Part shown: piece by piece, positions 1 to 7,625 of the stretch
How the letters are laid out: each line of letters opens with the position of its first letter
Numbering within the stretch: the first letter of the stretch is position 1
Origin: Caballeronia zhejiangensis
Lineage (GTDB): Bacteria > Pseudomonadota > Gammaproteobacteria > Burkholderiales > Burkholderiaceae
Direction of reading: 5' to 3'
Assembly: GCF_000698575.1 (NCBI RefSeq)
Contig: NZ_JFHD01000012.1
Coordinates: 124,001 to 188,000 of the forward strand
DNA length: 64,000 nucleotides
Position numbers and translations under genes: made by a program
Notes under the pieces: generated by a model
Database searches by the model: none
What the model was told of the DNA's origin: nothing
Seen by the model: the letters and a program-made list of their open reading frames with translations, nothing else

Positions 1-2
1 CG

Positions 3-659
3 GCGCGTTTCGGCGGGCGTCTCGTCGACGATCTGCTGTCGTTCGCGCAACTCGGCCGCGCGGCGCTGCGTCCGCACACGGTCGACGTCCACGCGCTGGT
101 GCATACGGTGATTCAGAACGATATCGACGAACAATCGTCCGCACGCGTGCATTGGAAGGTGGACGCGTTGCCGCGCGTCGAAGCGGATCACGTGTTTCTG
201 CATGTCGCGTTCGCGAACGTGATGTCGAACGCGGTGAAGTTCAGCGCGCAACGCGAAGAGCCGACGATCGAGGTCGGCGCGCACGATGGCGTCGGCGAGC
301 TGATCGGGCATGTCGTCTATTTCGTGCGCGACAACGGCATCGGTTTCGATATGCGTTATGTCGACAAGCTCTTCGGCGTGTTCCAGCGTCTGCACGTCAA
401 CGAGAAGTTCGACGGCACCGGCATCGGGCTCGCGAACGTGCGGCGCATCATCGAGCGGCATGGCGGCAAGGCATGGGCGGAAGGCGCGCCCGATGGCGGG
501 GCGACCTTCTATATGGCGCTGCCGAAGCAGTTCCGCCCCGAAAGCGGCGTGCGGCGCGATACGGCCGCGACCGCGCTGGCGCGGCTCGCCGCGGGCACGG
601 GCGGCGCGGGGCACGACATCGGCCAGCTCATCAAACGTTCGGAGCAGGACAAGAAGTAA
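3..659 (+). CDS. Sensor histidine kinase, C-terminal part (5' end outside window)
   Basis: The reading frame is open from the window edge, so the start, the sensor domain and the phospho-accepting His lie upstream. The first visible residues (VDDLLSFAQLGR) look like the second helix of a DHp dimerisation domain. They are followed by a complete HATPase_c ATP-binding domain: N-box FANVMSNAVKFS, G1 box DNGIGFD, G2 box GTGIGLANV. The stretch YVDKLFGVFQRLH is typical of PAS- or phytochrome-linked kinases. After the catalytic domain come about 45 low-complexity residues ending in KRSEQDKK. The protein should autophosphorylate and signal to a response regulator, but no regulator gene lies on the visible side. 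The family is clear; the signal is unknown. Confidence 0.88.
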   Translation, partial: ARFGGRLVDDLLSFAQLGRAALRPHTVDVHALVHTVIQNDIDEQSSARVHWKVDALPRVEADHVFLHVAFANVMSNAVKFSAQREEPTIEVGAHDGVGELIGHVVYFVRDNGIGFDMRYVDKLFGVFQRLHVNEKFDGTGIGLANVRRIIERHGGKAWAEGAPDGGATFYMALPKQFRPESGVRRDTAATALARLAAGTGGAGHDIGQLIKRSEQDKK

Positions 660-671
660 CGCGCAATGCAA

Positions 672-702
672 AACGGCCGCGATCTTGTGGATCGCGGCCG
701 TT
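672..702. terminator. Bidirectional terminator between kinase and porin genes
   Basis: A perfect 13-bp inverted repeat (AACGGCCGCGATC at 672-684 and its complement at 690-702) has a 5-nt loop. It is preceded by AAA and followed by TTCTTTT. It sits between two convergent genes, so it probably ends both transcripts. Confidence 0.8.
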
Positions 703-723
703 CTTTTCCCTACGACGCTACGC

Positions 724-1881
724 TTAGAAGCGGTGACGCAGGCCCACGGTCGCCGCGACCTGATTCTGCGTCGACGACGGCGACAGCGTGTTGATCATCG
801 CGACGTTGGCGCCCGCATTGCCCAGCTCGCCCGACGCATGCTGGTACACGCCTTCGACGTACACATCGGTGCGCTTCGAGAGCGAGTAGTCAGCCTGCAG
901 CGAAACGGTGTGCCACTTCGGATCGCCCGAGCCGTTCGCGCCCGTCACCTTGCCGTCCGTGTACGTGTACGCGGCGTCGAGGCTCAATGCCGGCGTCACG
1001 AGATAGCGGCCGTTCAGCTCGAAGTTGTTCATGTGCAGGTTCGAGTTGCCCGGCAGCGCGAACGTCGTGCCGCCTTGCGATGCGGCGAGCAGGTTGTCGT
1101 AGTGCGTGTTGGTCCACACGAAGCCGACCGTCGCCGGGCCGTACGTGTAGTTCACGCCCGCGCCGAACGTGCGCTGCAGTTCAGCCGTCAGATTCGCGTT
1201 GTTGCCCTGACCCGCCGACACCGCGCCGCCCGTGTTCGCGTTGTTGCGCGAGTTGTTCGTCTGCAAGTAGGCCGCGGCGAAGTTCAGCGGGCCGTTGCCG
1301 TACGACGCGCCGGCGCTCCATGCGCGGTTGTTCGCGAACTGGCCTGCGTCGTTCGAGAAGCCATACAGGCCGCCGAACTTGAAGCCCGCGTAATTCGCGC
1401 TCTGATACTTCACCGAATTGCGGATCGAGAACGAGTGATCGAGATTGTCGTTGTCGAACGGATGCGCCGTCAGGTTATTGCCATAGCCCGCGCCTGCTTC
1501 GGCGAGCGGCGACAGATAATCGACCATCGAATCATATTGACGGCCGAGCGTGATCGTACCGAATTGATCGTGCTGAAGGCCGACATATGCCTGACGGTTG
1601 AACATCGTGCTGTTTTCGGTATAGCGGCCGTTATTGAGGTTGAAGCCGCTCTCCAGCTTGAAGAGCGCGTGCAACCCGCCGCCGAGATCTTCACTGCCTT
1701 TCAGGCCGAAGTAAGTATCCGAAACCGCGCCGCTGCCTTGCTGCCAATTGTTATGGCCACCGGCGTTGTTCGTATAGACGAGACCGGCATCCAGCGTGCC
1801 GTACAACGTGACGCTGCTCTGAGCGTGGGCTGCTGCTGCGAAGGTGCCGAGAATGCCCGCGATGAGAAGGGTTTTTTTCAT
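724..1881 (-). CDS. Gram-negative porin (OmpC-like, Burkholderia type)
   Basis: This encodes a 385-residue outer-membrane trimeric porin for passive diffusion of small hydrophilic solutes. It starts with a clear signal peptide (MKKTLLIAGILG...AHA) followed by QSSVTLYGTLDAGL, the usual first beta-strand of Burkholderia porins. It ends in a C-terminal Phe (GLRHRF), the outer-membrane insertion signal. Aromatic, glycine-rich beta-barrel strands run throughout. I chose the Met at 1881 because it begins the signal peptide; the frame stays open 37 codons further upstream but those residues look non-coding. It is monocistronic, facing a kinase gene across a shared terminator. The pore's specificity cannot be read from the sequence. 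Confidence 0.95.
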   Translation of the reverse strand: MKKTLLIAGILGTFAAAAHAQSSVTLYGTLDAGLVYTNNAGGHNNWQQGSGAVSDTYFGLKGSEDLGGGLHALFKLESGFNLNNGRYTENSTMFNRQAYVGLQHDQFGTITLGRQYDSMVDYLSPLAEAGAGYGNNLTAHPFDNDNLDHSFSIRNSVKYQSANYAGFKFGGLYGFSNDAGQFANNRAWSAGASYGNGPLNFAAAYLQTNNSRNNANTGGAVSAGQGNNANLTAELQRTFGAGVNYTYGPATVGFVWTNTHYDNLLAASQGGTTFALPGNSNLHMNNFELNGRYLVTPALSLDAAYTYTDGKVTGANGSGDPKWHTVSLQADYSLSKRTDVYVEGVYQHASGELGNAGANVAMINTLSPSSTQNQVAATVGLRHRF

Positions 1882-2222
1882 GGTTCTCTGTGTCCTGTTT
1901 AATGCGAAAGCTTCCAGGGACTGAAAGAGCCCGGGAAACTGGGACACACTGTATGCGACGGGCGCTTGAATGTGACCGCGTATCCGGCGCAATAATCATT
2001 TGCTGATTCTGCGAACCGGCGTGCAGATCCCTTCATAATCTTTTAAGGTCAAGGGCTTAGCGGCGATTCGGAGCTCAGATAATCCAAATGGCTGTTGCAC
2101 ATCGACGACGTTATTACTGCGCATTCTGGAGAAGTCCATTGCGTCGCATGCGGTTTATAGCGGCGGAGGCGTTTTGCTAAGCTTCCCGGGTCTGAAGATC
2201 TCCACGCAGATATCTCGAGGAC

Positions 2223-2259
2223 ACGGAGCGGTTTCGCGAGAGGGAGCCGCTCCGTTTTT
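2223..2259 (+). terminator. Orphan Rho-independent terminator, possible 3' end of a small RNA
   Basis: A 9-bp stem (ACGGAGCGG at 2223-2231 with CCGCTCCGT at 2247-2255) is followed directly by a T-run. No plus-strand gene lies upstream, since the nearest left-hand gene (porin) is on the minus strand. The simplest reading is that it ends a non-coding RNA begun somewhere in 2080-2200; a GATAAT box at about 2078-2083 is a possible -10. Confidence 0.55.
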
Positions 2260-2578
2260 ATTCCCGACGCGGCGATTAATCCGAGCGCTTTAGACGGTCT
2301 CCGAACAGCGGCCGTCGAAATCACTCAGTTACCCGAAGTACCCGAACGATTTTCCCGATTCTTGATGCCGACCGTAAAGGTTACGCGCCCACCGCGAACG
2401 GAACGAATCGCATTTAGATGAATCGAATCAATGAGTAACGCGATATGTTTCGCTAAATATCTCGACGTTTTGAAAATTTTGCGCGAGATAGACGGGCAAA
2501 TCAGGCGACGAAATTACGTCCTGTGACGGCAAATTTCGGAAATTCGCGAACAAGTTCTTCACTAAATGTAACCGTCGC

Positions 2579-2590
2579 GCAAACGTTTGC
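2579..2590. promoter_or_regulatory. Perfect palindrome resembling a LacI/PurR-family operator
   Basis: GCAAACGTTTGC is a perfect 12-bp palindrome with a central CG, the arrangement bound by LacI/GalR/PurR-family repressors. It lies about 140 bp upstream of the small gene at 2721. No LacI-family gene is present in this window, so the regulator would be encoded elsewhere. Confidence 0.4.
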
Positions 2591-2675
2591 TACCGCACAG
2601 AACGGGACCGGGCGTTCTGCTCGTTTCATTTCGAAACAATCTGAAGGAGCTTGAATCGCCTCTGCGGAACGCTGC

Positions 2676-2702
2676 TTGCTTTAATAGAGGCCTCTGTAAA
2701 AT
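2676..2702 (+). promoter_or_regulatory. Candidate sigma-70 promoter with palindromic spacer
   Basis: TTGCTT (2676-2681) and TAAAAT (2697-2702) are 15 bp apart, just upstream of the start at 2721. The spacer contains the perfect palindrome AGAGGCCTCT (2686-2695), which could be an operator. The spacing is short for sigma-70, so this is tentative. Confidence 0.4.
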
Positions 2703-2720
2703 TTAGCCGGATATAGCCAC

Positions 2721-3032
2721 ATGAAAAGAAGCGCCAATGCCACGACCGTCCCAGCATTTCGACAGCGGCGGCCCGCTCAGCTCGCTGAACGCGAGCTTCT
2801 GCATCTGGAAATGATTCTCTCGAGTGTCGTCGAAGGGAACTCGGCTTCCGATCGCCTTCCCGCCAGCTATTGGGATATGCGGATTTCGCAACTGGACGCG
2901 GAGTACGACCTCGTCCCGTCGCAAAGTCAGCGTGTAGCATCGCTTCAACGCAAACTCGCGTTACTCGACAACGCGCTCGCCACCGCTGCCGACGCGCAGG
3001 AAGGGCAACAGAACCGGCGCGTCGCTGCCTGA
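2721..3032 (+). CDS. Small conserved-looking hypothetical protein
   Basis: This is a 103-residue basic and helical protein with no signal peptide or membrane segment. The centre (LHLEMILSSVVEG, then SYWDMRISQLDAEYDLVPSQSQRVASLQRKLALLDNAL) has heptad-like hydrophobic spacing and could form a short coiled coil. A promoter-like pair lies immediately upstream; the ribosome-binding site is weak. I do not recognise a named family. The codon use and the plausible helical fold make it more likely real than not. Confidence 0.55.
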   Translation: MKRSANATTVPAFRQRRPAQLAERELLHLEMILSSVVEGNSASDRLPASYWDMRISQLDAEYDLVPSQSQRVASLQRKLALLDNALATAADAQEGQQNRRVAA

Positions 3033-3057
3033 TCCGGGTTCGTCGCGCGGCGCTGAT

Positions 3058-3318
3058 TTATAGTGCCGCCCGCACCCATTCGTCGACCAGCGTGCGCGCC
3101 TGCGTGTGCGCGCTCATCAGCGCGTCCTCGGCGGATGCGAAATTCGAATAGCGTGTGTTCTCGATCAGGAGTGGCGAGAACGCAGTGACCGGCCTTCCGG
3201 AACGGCTGATCGTCACGATCGCCAGATAGCGCAATTCGCCCGGCGGCGGCACGAGCCGGCTGCTCGTTTCGATCGCGACTTCGAGCACGAAGCCCTTGTG
3301 GTTGTACGACCGTATCAT
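3058..3318 (-). CDS. Hypothetical protein, 86 aa
   Basis: This small soluble protein begins MIRSYNHKGFVLEVAIE and continues with alternating hydrophobic beta-like segments (ELRYLAIVTISRSGRPVTAFSP), then a helical end (SAEDALMSAHTQARTLVDEWV). The frame is open further upstream, but those residues are arginine-rich shadow translation of the next gene, so I place the start at the Met at 3318. No family recognised. It is probably transcribed with the hypothetical gene just upstream (68 bp away, same strand). Confidence 0.6.
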   Translation of the reverse strand: MIRSYNHKGFVLEVAIETSSRLVPPPGELRYLAIVTISRSGRPVTAFSPLLIENTRYSNFASAEDALMSAHTQARTLVDEWVRAAL

Positions 3319-3386
3319 CCGGACACCCCGTACGCGCCGTGGATATGACGTGCTTCCAGCATGAGATATACCCGTTCGAAGCGCTG

Positions 3387-3776
3387 CTACTTCGCGCGTC
3401 GAAGCGCCGTGCGCGCGATGTCGGCGGCGAGATCGGCGCGCAGTTCGGCCCATTTGCCGAGCAGCGTGGCGTCGTCGGTGAAGAAGTAAGGCGCGTGCGT
3501 CCAATGGGCGACCTTTCCGCCCGCGACGGCCAACTCGAAGATACGCATGTCCTGGTCATCGCTGACGCCAGCGCTCACGAGTTCGCGAAACGATCGAATA
3601 TCGTGCAGCGAGACGTTCTGTATGCCGACGCCGTGCACCACCGCCATCACCGTCTTGCCGATGCGCCAAGCGGCCTCGCGGCTATCGGCGAGCACGAAAG
3701 CGACGCTTTCCAGAGGCGTCTCGAACTTCAGCCGATACAGCCGCGCCCTGCATTGTTCACTGAGTTGCGTGTTCAT
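3387..3776 (-). CDS. Hypothetical protein, 129 aa
   Basis: This soluble alpha/beta protein starts MNTQLSEQCRARLYRLKFETPLESVAFVLADSREAAW. The middle holds a short hydrophobic stretch (VMAVVHGVGIQNVSLHDI) and an acidic segment (VSDDQDMRIFELAVAGGKVAHWTHAPYFFTDDATLLGKW). It has no transmembrane segment or known catalytic motif. The ATG at 3776 is preferred over the TTG three codons earlier. It lies upstream of, and on the same strand as, the 86-aa gene, so the two may be expressed together. I recognise no family. Confidence 0.65.
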   Translation of the reverse strand: MNTQLSEQCRARLYRLKFETPLESVAFVLADSREAAWRIGKTVMAVVHGVGIQNVSLHDIRSFRELVSAGVSDDQDMRIFELAVAGGKVAHWTHAPYFFTDDATLLGKWAELRADLAADIARTALRRAK

Positions 3777-3789
3777 TTGACTCAAGCCC

Positions 3790-3812
3790 GCGTCGCTCGC
3801 CTGGAGCGACGC
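3790..3812. repeat. 9-bp inverted repeat downstream of the MFS gene
   Basis: GCGTCGCTC (3790-3798) is repeated inverted as GAGCGACGC (3804-3812) with a 5-nt loop. There is no T-run on either side, so it may be a weak or Rho-linked end of the leftward MFS-CoA-transferase-lyase transcript rather than a classical terminator. Confidence 0.35.
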
Positions 3813-3910
3813 GCAGCAGGAGTTGATCCCGCTTCAGCATAGGATGCCGCGACCCGGAAAGTATGTCCGATTGCACTGCGTTTCGAACGCACGCGCGCGC
3901 GTCACCTGAT

Positions 3911-5350
3911 TCACCGGTTCAGCTCCTCGAGCCGCAGCCCGTTGGTCTTCGGACCGAACAAGCCGATTGCCAGCGCCACGAGCAGCATGCAAACCGTAAT
4001 GCCGATGAACACGCCCGGCACGCCGAAATCCTTCAGCAGCGACGCGATGATGAAGCCCGACATCATCGCGCCCGCGCGGCTCGCCGAGTAGACGATTCCG
4101 CTCGCCCGGCAGCGCACGGCCGTGGGAAAAAGCTCGGTCTGATACGCGTGATAGCAGACCGAGATCGTCTGGCCGGCGAGCGAGATCAGCACGCCGAGCG
4201 CGATGAGCGCAACGGGCGATTTCATCTGCCCGAACGCGAGACCGCTCGCGATCACGACGAGCGCACCGCCGACGATCAGATACTTCCGCTGCACGCGGTC
4301 GGCGTAGAACATCGCGAAGAGCGGTCCGAGCGGCAGCGCGAACGCGATGATGAACGAATACAGCAGGCTCTTCGTCACGGTAATGCCCTGCCCGATCAAG
4401 AGCGTCGGCACCCAGTTCGCGAAGCCGTAGTACCCGATCGCCTGACAGAAGTTGAAGACGATGAGCATCACGAGACGCGAGCGATACGGCGCGACGAACA
4501 GCTCGCCGAGCGACGCCCGCCGATGCGCCGGCCGCTCGACGACAGGCGCGGGCGGCGGCAATGCGGCGCCCGATTCGCGCTCGACCACGCGCTCGATGTC
4601 GCCGACGACGCGTTCGCTCTCCTCGAGCCGGCCATGCATCGCGAGCCAGCGCGGGCTTTCCGGCACCGCGCGCCGGATGAACCACACGATCACCGCGCCG
4701 ACCGAACCGGCGAGCACGACGACGCGCCATCCATCGAGACCGAACACGGTTTCCGGCACGAGCCAGTATGAAAGCAGCGCGGCGACGGGCGCCGCCGCGA
4801 ACATCACCATCTGATTGAAGGCCATCGCGCGGCCGCGCATGTGCTGCGGCACGAGTTCCGTCACGTAACTGTCGATCGTAATGATTTCGATGCCCACCCC
4901 GATGCCCGTCACGAAGCGCCAGAAGATCACGCCTTCGGGGCTCGTCTGGAACGCCATGATCGCGGAGCCGATCGAGTACCACAGCAGCGAGAACGTGAAC
5001 ACGCTGCGCCGCCCGTAGCGGTCCGGCAGCCAGCCGAAGAAGAACGTGCCGATGAACAAGCCCGCGAACGTCGCCGCGATGAATCCCGCAATGCCGGTGA
5101 AGCCGAAGAACGCATGCGTCGTCGTCTGCAAAAGTCCGCTCTTCGCCATGCCCGGCGCGATATAGCCGGTGAAGATCAGATCATAGATTTCGAAAAAGCC
5201 GCCGAGCGAGATGAGCAACACGAGCATCCAGAGATGCCGCGTGATCGGCAGTCGATCCATGCGCGCGGAGATTTGCGCGCCGGGCGTCGTGGCGACGCGA
5301 ACGTCGGGCGTTGCGAGCGGCTCGGCGACCGCGCTGAAAGTGGGCTGCAT
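3911..5350 (-). CDS. MFS transporter (sugar/metabolite:H+ symporter family)
   Basis: This 479-residue inner-membrane carrier has a roughly 30-residue cytoplasmic N-terminus followed by 12 predicted transmembrane helices (the first being LWMLVLLISLGGFFEIYDLIF). The MFS loop 2-3 signature is present (GWLPDRYGRRSVFTFS), as is the central loop typical of the metabolite:H+ symporter/sugar porter branch (VPESPRWLAMHGR). It is the last gene of a leftward unit with a CoA-transferase and an HMG-CoA-lyase-like enzyme, so it most likely imports the organic acid these enzymes degrade. That substrate is inference. The ATG at 5350 follows a gap of about 60 bp from the CoA-transferase stop. Confidence 0.9.
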   Translation of the reverse strand: MQPTFSAVAEPLATPDVRVATTPGAQISARMDRLPITRHLWMLVLLISLGGFFEIYDLIFTGYIAPGMAKSGLLQTTTHAFFGFTGIAGFIAATFAGLFIGTFFFGWLPDRYGRRSVFTFSLLWYSIGSAIMAFQTSPEGVIFWRFVTGIGVGIEIITIDSYVTELVPQHMRGRAMAFNQMVMFAAAPVAALLSYWLVPETVFGLDGWRVVVLAGSVGAVIVWFIRRAVPESPRWLAMHGRLEESERVVGDIERVVERESGAALPPPAPVVERPAHRRASLGELFVAPYRSRLVMLIVFNFCQAIGYYGFANWVPTLLIGQGITVTKSLLYSFIIAFALPLGPLFAMFYADRVQRKYLIVGGALVVIASGLAFGQMKSPVALIALGVLISLAGQTISVCYHAYQTELFPTAVRCRASGIVYSASRAGAMMSGFIIASLLKDFGVPGVFIGITVCMLLVALAIGLFGPKTNGLRLEELNR

Positions 5351-5409
5351 TGTCCTGTCTCCTGTGTTGGCGACGGCGCGTGTTTTTTATATGCGCCTGT
5401 CGCAATGCC

Positions 5410-6558
5410 TCATGCCGTGACGCGTTTCGTCAGTTGCCCGAGCACTTCGTCCGTGTGCTCGCCGACGCGCGCGAGCGGCTGCCGCACGCCGGGGCGGCGT
5501 CCGCCCATCGTGAGCGGGAGCAAAACCACGTCGGTCGTGCCGCCGTCGTCGGTCTGCATCGGCACGAGTCCGCCGCTCGCTTTCAGATGCGGATCGTCGA
5601 GCAACTGTTCGGGGCGCATGATCGGCGCGTAGGGAATGCCGGCCGCTTCGAGCTTCGGCGCGAGCTCGTGGGCGCGGTGATCCGCGAGAATCTCGCCGAG
5701 CCGCGCGAGCAATTGCGGCCGCACCGCGACGCGCATCGCATTGGTCGCGAACTCGGGCGCTTGCGCGAGATCGGGACGTTCGAGCACATCGCAAAGCGTA
5801 ACGAATTGCTTGTCGCTCACCGCGCCGATGAACAACTGCTCGCCTTCGGCCAGCGTGAATACGTCGTACACGCTCCATGCCGATACGCGCGACGGCATCG
5901 GCGGCGGCGCTTCGCGCGTCATCGCGTATTGCTGCATGTGTTGCGCGGAGAGAAACACGCAGTTCTCGAAGAGCGCGCTCTGCACTTCCTGGCCGCGTCC
6001 GGTGAGATCGCGTTCGCGCAGCGCGGCGAGCACGCCGATCGCGCCGAACATGCCGCCCATGATGTCGTTCACCGACGTTCCCGCGCGCAGCGGCCTGCCC
6101 GCCGGACCGGTCATGTAGGCGAGGCCGCCCATCATCTGCACGACTTCATCGAGCGCGAGACGCTTTTCGTACGGCCCCGGCAAAAAGCCCTTGTGCGACA
6201 CGTAGATCAGTTTCGGATGCGCCTTCGACAAGGTTTCGTAGTCGAGACCGAGCTTCGTCATGAGGCCGGGGCGGAAATTTTCGAGCAGCACATCGCATGC
6301 GCCGATCAGTTCGAGCGCGCTGTCACGCCCTTCTTCCGTGTTGATGTCGATGACGACGCTCTTCTTGTTCCGATTGAACGAGCGAAAGAAGCCGATGCCG
6401 AGACCCGGCAGATTGCGCGTCTTGTCGCCGCCGGGCGGCTCGATCTTGATGACTTCCGCGCCGAGATCCGCGAGGATCATGCCGCAGGTCGGGCCCATCA
6501 CCATATGCGTGAACTCGATCACGCGCACGCCTTCGAGCGGCAGGGTTGAATGACTCAT
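5410..6558 (-). CDS. CaiB/BaiF family CoA-transferase
   Basis: This is a 382-residue family III CoA-transferase, moving CoA between carboxylic acids. The N-terminus has the family pattern LEGVRVIEFTHMVMGPTCGMILADLGAEVIKIEPPGGD. It continues with NRNKKSVVIDINTEEGRD and DVLLENFRPGLMTKLGLDYETL; the Asp in the GGMFGAIGVLAAL/VNDIMGG region corresponds to the catalytic aspartate zone. Length is normal. It begins 7 bp after the lyase stop, so the two are translationally close. Probable role: activating an organic acid (for example a branched dicarboxylate) to its CoA ester for the neighbouring lyase. The substrate is not determined. Confidence 0.92.
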   Translation of the reverse strand: MSHSTLPLEGVRVIEFTHMVMGPTCGMILADLGAEVIKIEPPGGDKTRNLPGLGIGFFRSFNRNKKSVVIDINTEEGRDSALELIGACDVLLENFRPGLMTKLGLDYETLSKAHPKLIYVSHKGFLPGPYEKRLALDEVVQMMGGLAYMTGPAGRPLRAGTSVNDIMGGMFGAIGVLAALRERDLTGRGQEVQSALFENCVFLSAQHMQQYAMTREAPPPMPSRVSAWSVYDVFTLAEGEQLFIGAVSDKQFVTLCDVLERPDLAQAPEFATNAMRVAVRPQLLARLGEILADHRAHELAPKLEAAGIPYAPIMRPEQLLDDPHLKASGGLVPMQTDDGGTTDVVLLPLTMGGRRPGVRQPLARVGEHTDEVLGQLTKRVTA

Positions 6559-6565
6559 GACGTCC

Positions 6566-7507
6566 TCAGGCTTCGATTGCAGTTTTCGATTCGTGATTGA
6601 CCGGCAAGCCCGCGAGCGCGAGCGCGCCGTGCAGCGTTTCGCCGTCGAGCCAGCGCGCGAGTTTCGCGCGCACGTCCAGCAACGCTGAAATATCGATGCC
6701 GGTCTCGATGCCCATATCGGCGAGCATGAACGCTAGGTCTTCGCTCGACGCGTTGCCGCTCGCGCCCGGCGCATGCGGACAGCCGCCGATGCCCGCGAGC
6801 GTCGCATCGAAACGCGCGACGCCGGTTTCGAGCGCGGCGTAGACATTGGCGAGCGCGAGGCCGCGCGTGTCGTGAAAGTGGCCGCACCAGAAGCGCTCGC
6901 CGGCGATGTCGCGCGCCTTCTCGAAGAGCTCGCGCACCGCACGCGGACCGGCGTATCCAACCGTATCGGCGATGCTCACGCGGTCCGCGCCCGCATCGAG
7001 CAGCGCCTGCATGTAGCGCAGCACATCGGCGTGATCGACGCGGCCCTGAATCGTGCAGCCGAACGCCGTGCCGATGCCGCCCTCGATCAGCGTCTTCGCG
7101 CCCGACGCATCGCGCGCCGCACGCATGCGCGCGACTTCATCGACGACTTCCTCGGGCGTCTTGCGCAGATTGGCGAGACTGTGCGCGCGGCTCGCGGAAA
7201 GCGGCACGAGCATCAGATCGGCGTGCGCTTCGATGGCGCGCTCCGCGCCTTTCAGATTCGGCACGAGCACCGAAACCAGCAGGCCCGGCAGCGTCGTTGC
7301 GTAGGCGACGAGTTCGGCGGTATCGGCGAGTTGCGGCAGAAGGCGCGCGGGCACGAACGAACCGACTTCGATTTCGCGCTGACCGGCGGCGTAGGCATCG
7401 CCGATCCATTCGATCTTGCGTTCGGTCGGCACGATCGTGCGAATGCTCTGCAGGCCGTCGCGCAGGCCGACTTCGCGGATTACGGCGTTCTGCGGGAACG
7501 CGGGCAT
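6566..7507 (-). CDS. Hydroxymethylglutaryl-CoA lyase family protein
   Basis: This 313-residue TIM-barrel protein belongs to the HMGL-like family, which cleaves 3-hydroxy-3-methylglutaryl-CoA or similar 3-hydroxyacyl-CoA esters to acetyl-CoA plus a keto acid. Visible motifs: IREVGLRDGLQS (metal-binding Asp), the strand TVGYAGPRAVRELF, GHFHDTRGLALANVYAAL (metal-binding His pair), and GIGGCPHAPGASGNASSED with the active-site Cys. It is the first gene of the leftward unit with the CoA-transferase and MFS carrier, divergent from a LysR gene that probably controls it. The true substrate may be HMG-CoA or a relative such as citramalyl-CoA. Confidence 0.9.
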   Translation of the reverse strand: MPAFPQNAVIREVGLRDGLQSIRTIVPTERKIEWIGDAYAAGQREIEVGSFVPARLLPQLADTAELVAYATTLPGLLVSVLVPNLKGAERAIEAHADLMLVPLSASRAHSLANLRKTPEEVVDEVARMRAARDASGAKTLIEGGIGTAFGCTIQGRVDHADVLRYMQALLDAGADRVSIADTVGYAGPRAVRELFEKARDIAGERFWCGHFHDTRGLALANVYAALETGVARFDATLAGIGGCPHAPGASGNASSEDLAFMLADMGIETGIDISALLDVRAKLARWLDGETLHGALALAGLPVNHESKTAIEA

Positions 7508-7625
7508 GGCTTTGTCTCCGGTCTTATGTGTATGGTCTCGACTTTAGAGATTCCGCAAATGGCCTAAAAGCGGTAATTTGGAAAGCTCATGCTTCCCGTT
7601 CGGAACGTCAGAGGAATCCAGTCAC

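Larger units (their letters stand above)
1882..2720. other. 840-bp stretch with no convincing protein gene
   Basis: The left part is the porin leader and promoter region. The middle holds an orphan Rho-independent terminator (2223-2259), suggesting a small RNA. The right part is AT-richer than its surroundings and carries a perfect 12-bp palindrome (2579-2590) and a promoter-like pair (2676-2702). A 91-codon open frame at 2049-2324 on the minus strand has no plausible start region or protein character and spans the terminator, so I do not call it. Confidence 0.6.

Noticed and set aside
310-1902. 530-codon open frame running through the kinase end and opposite the porin
   Set aside because: It crosses a strong terminator and is antisense to a clear porin with signal peptide.
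2049-2324. 91-codon minus-strand open frame in the porin-proximal gap
   Set aside because: No ribosome-binding site, no recognisable protein character, and it spans the orphan terminator.
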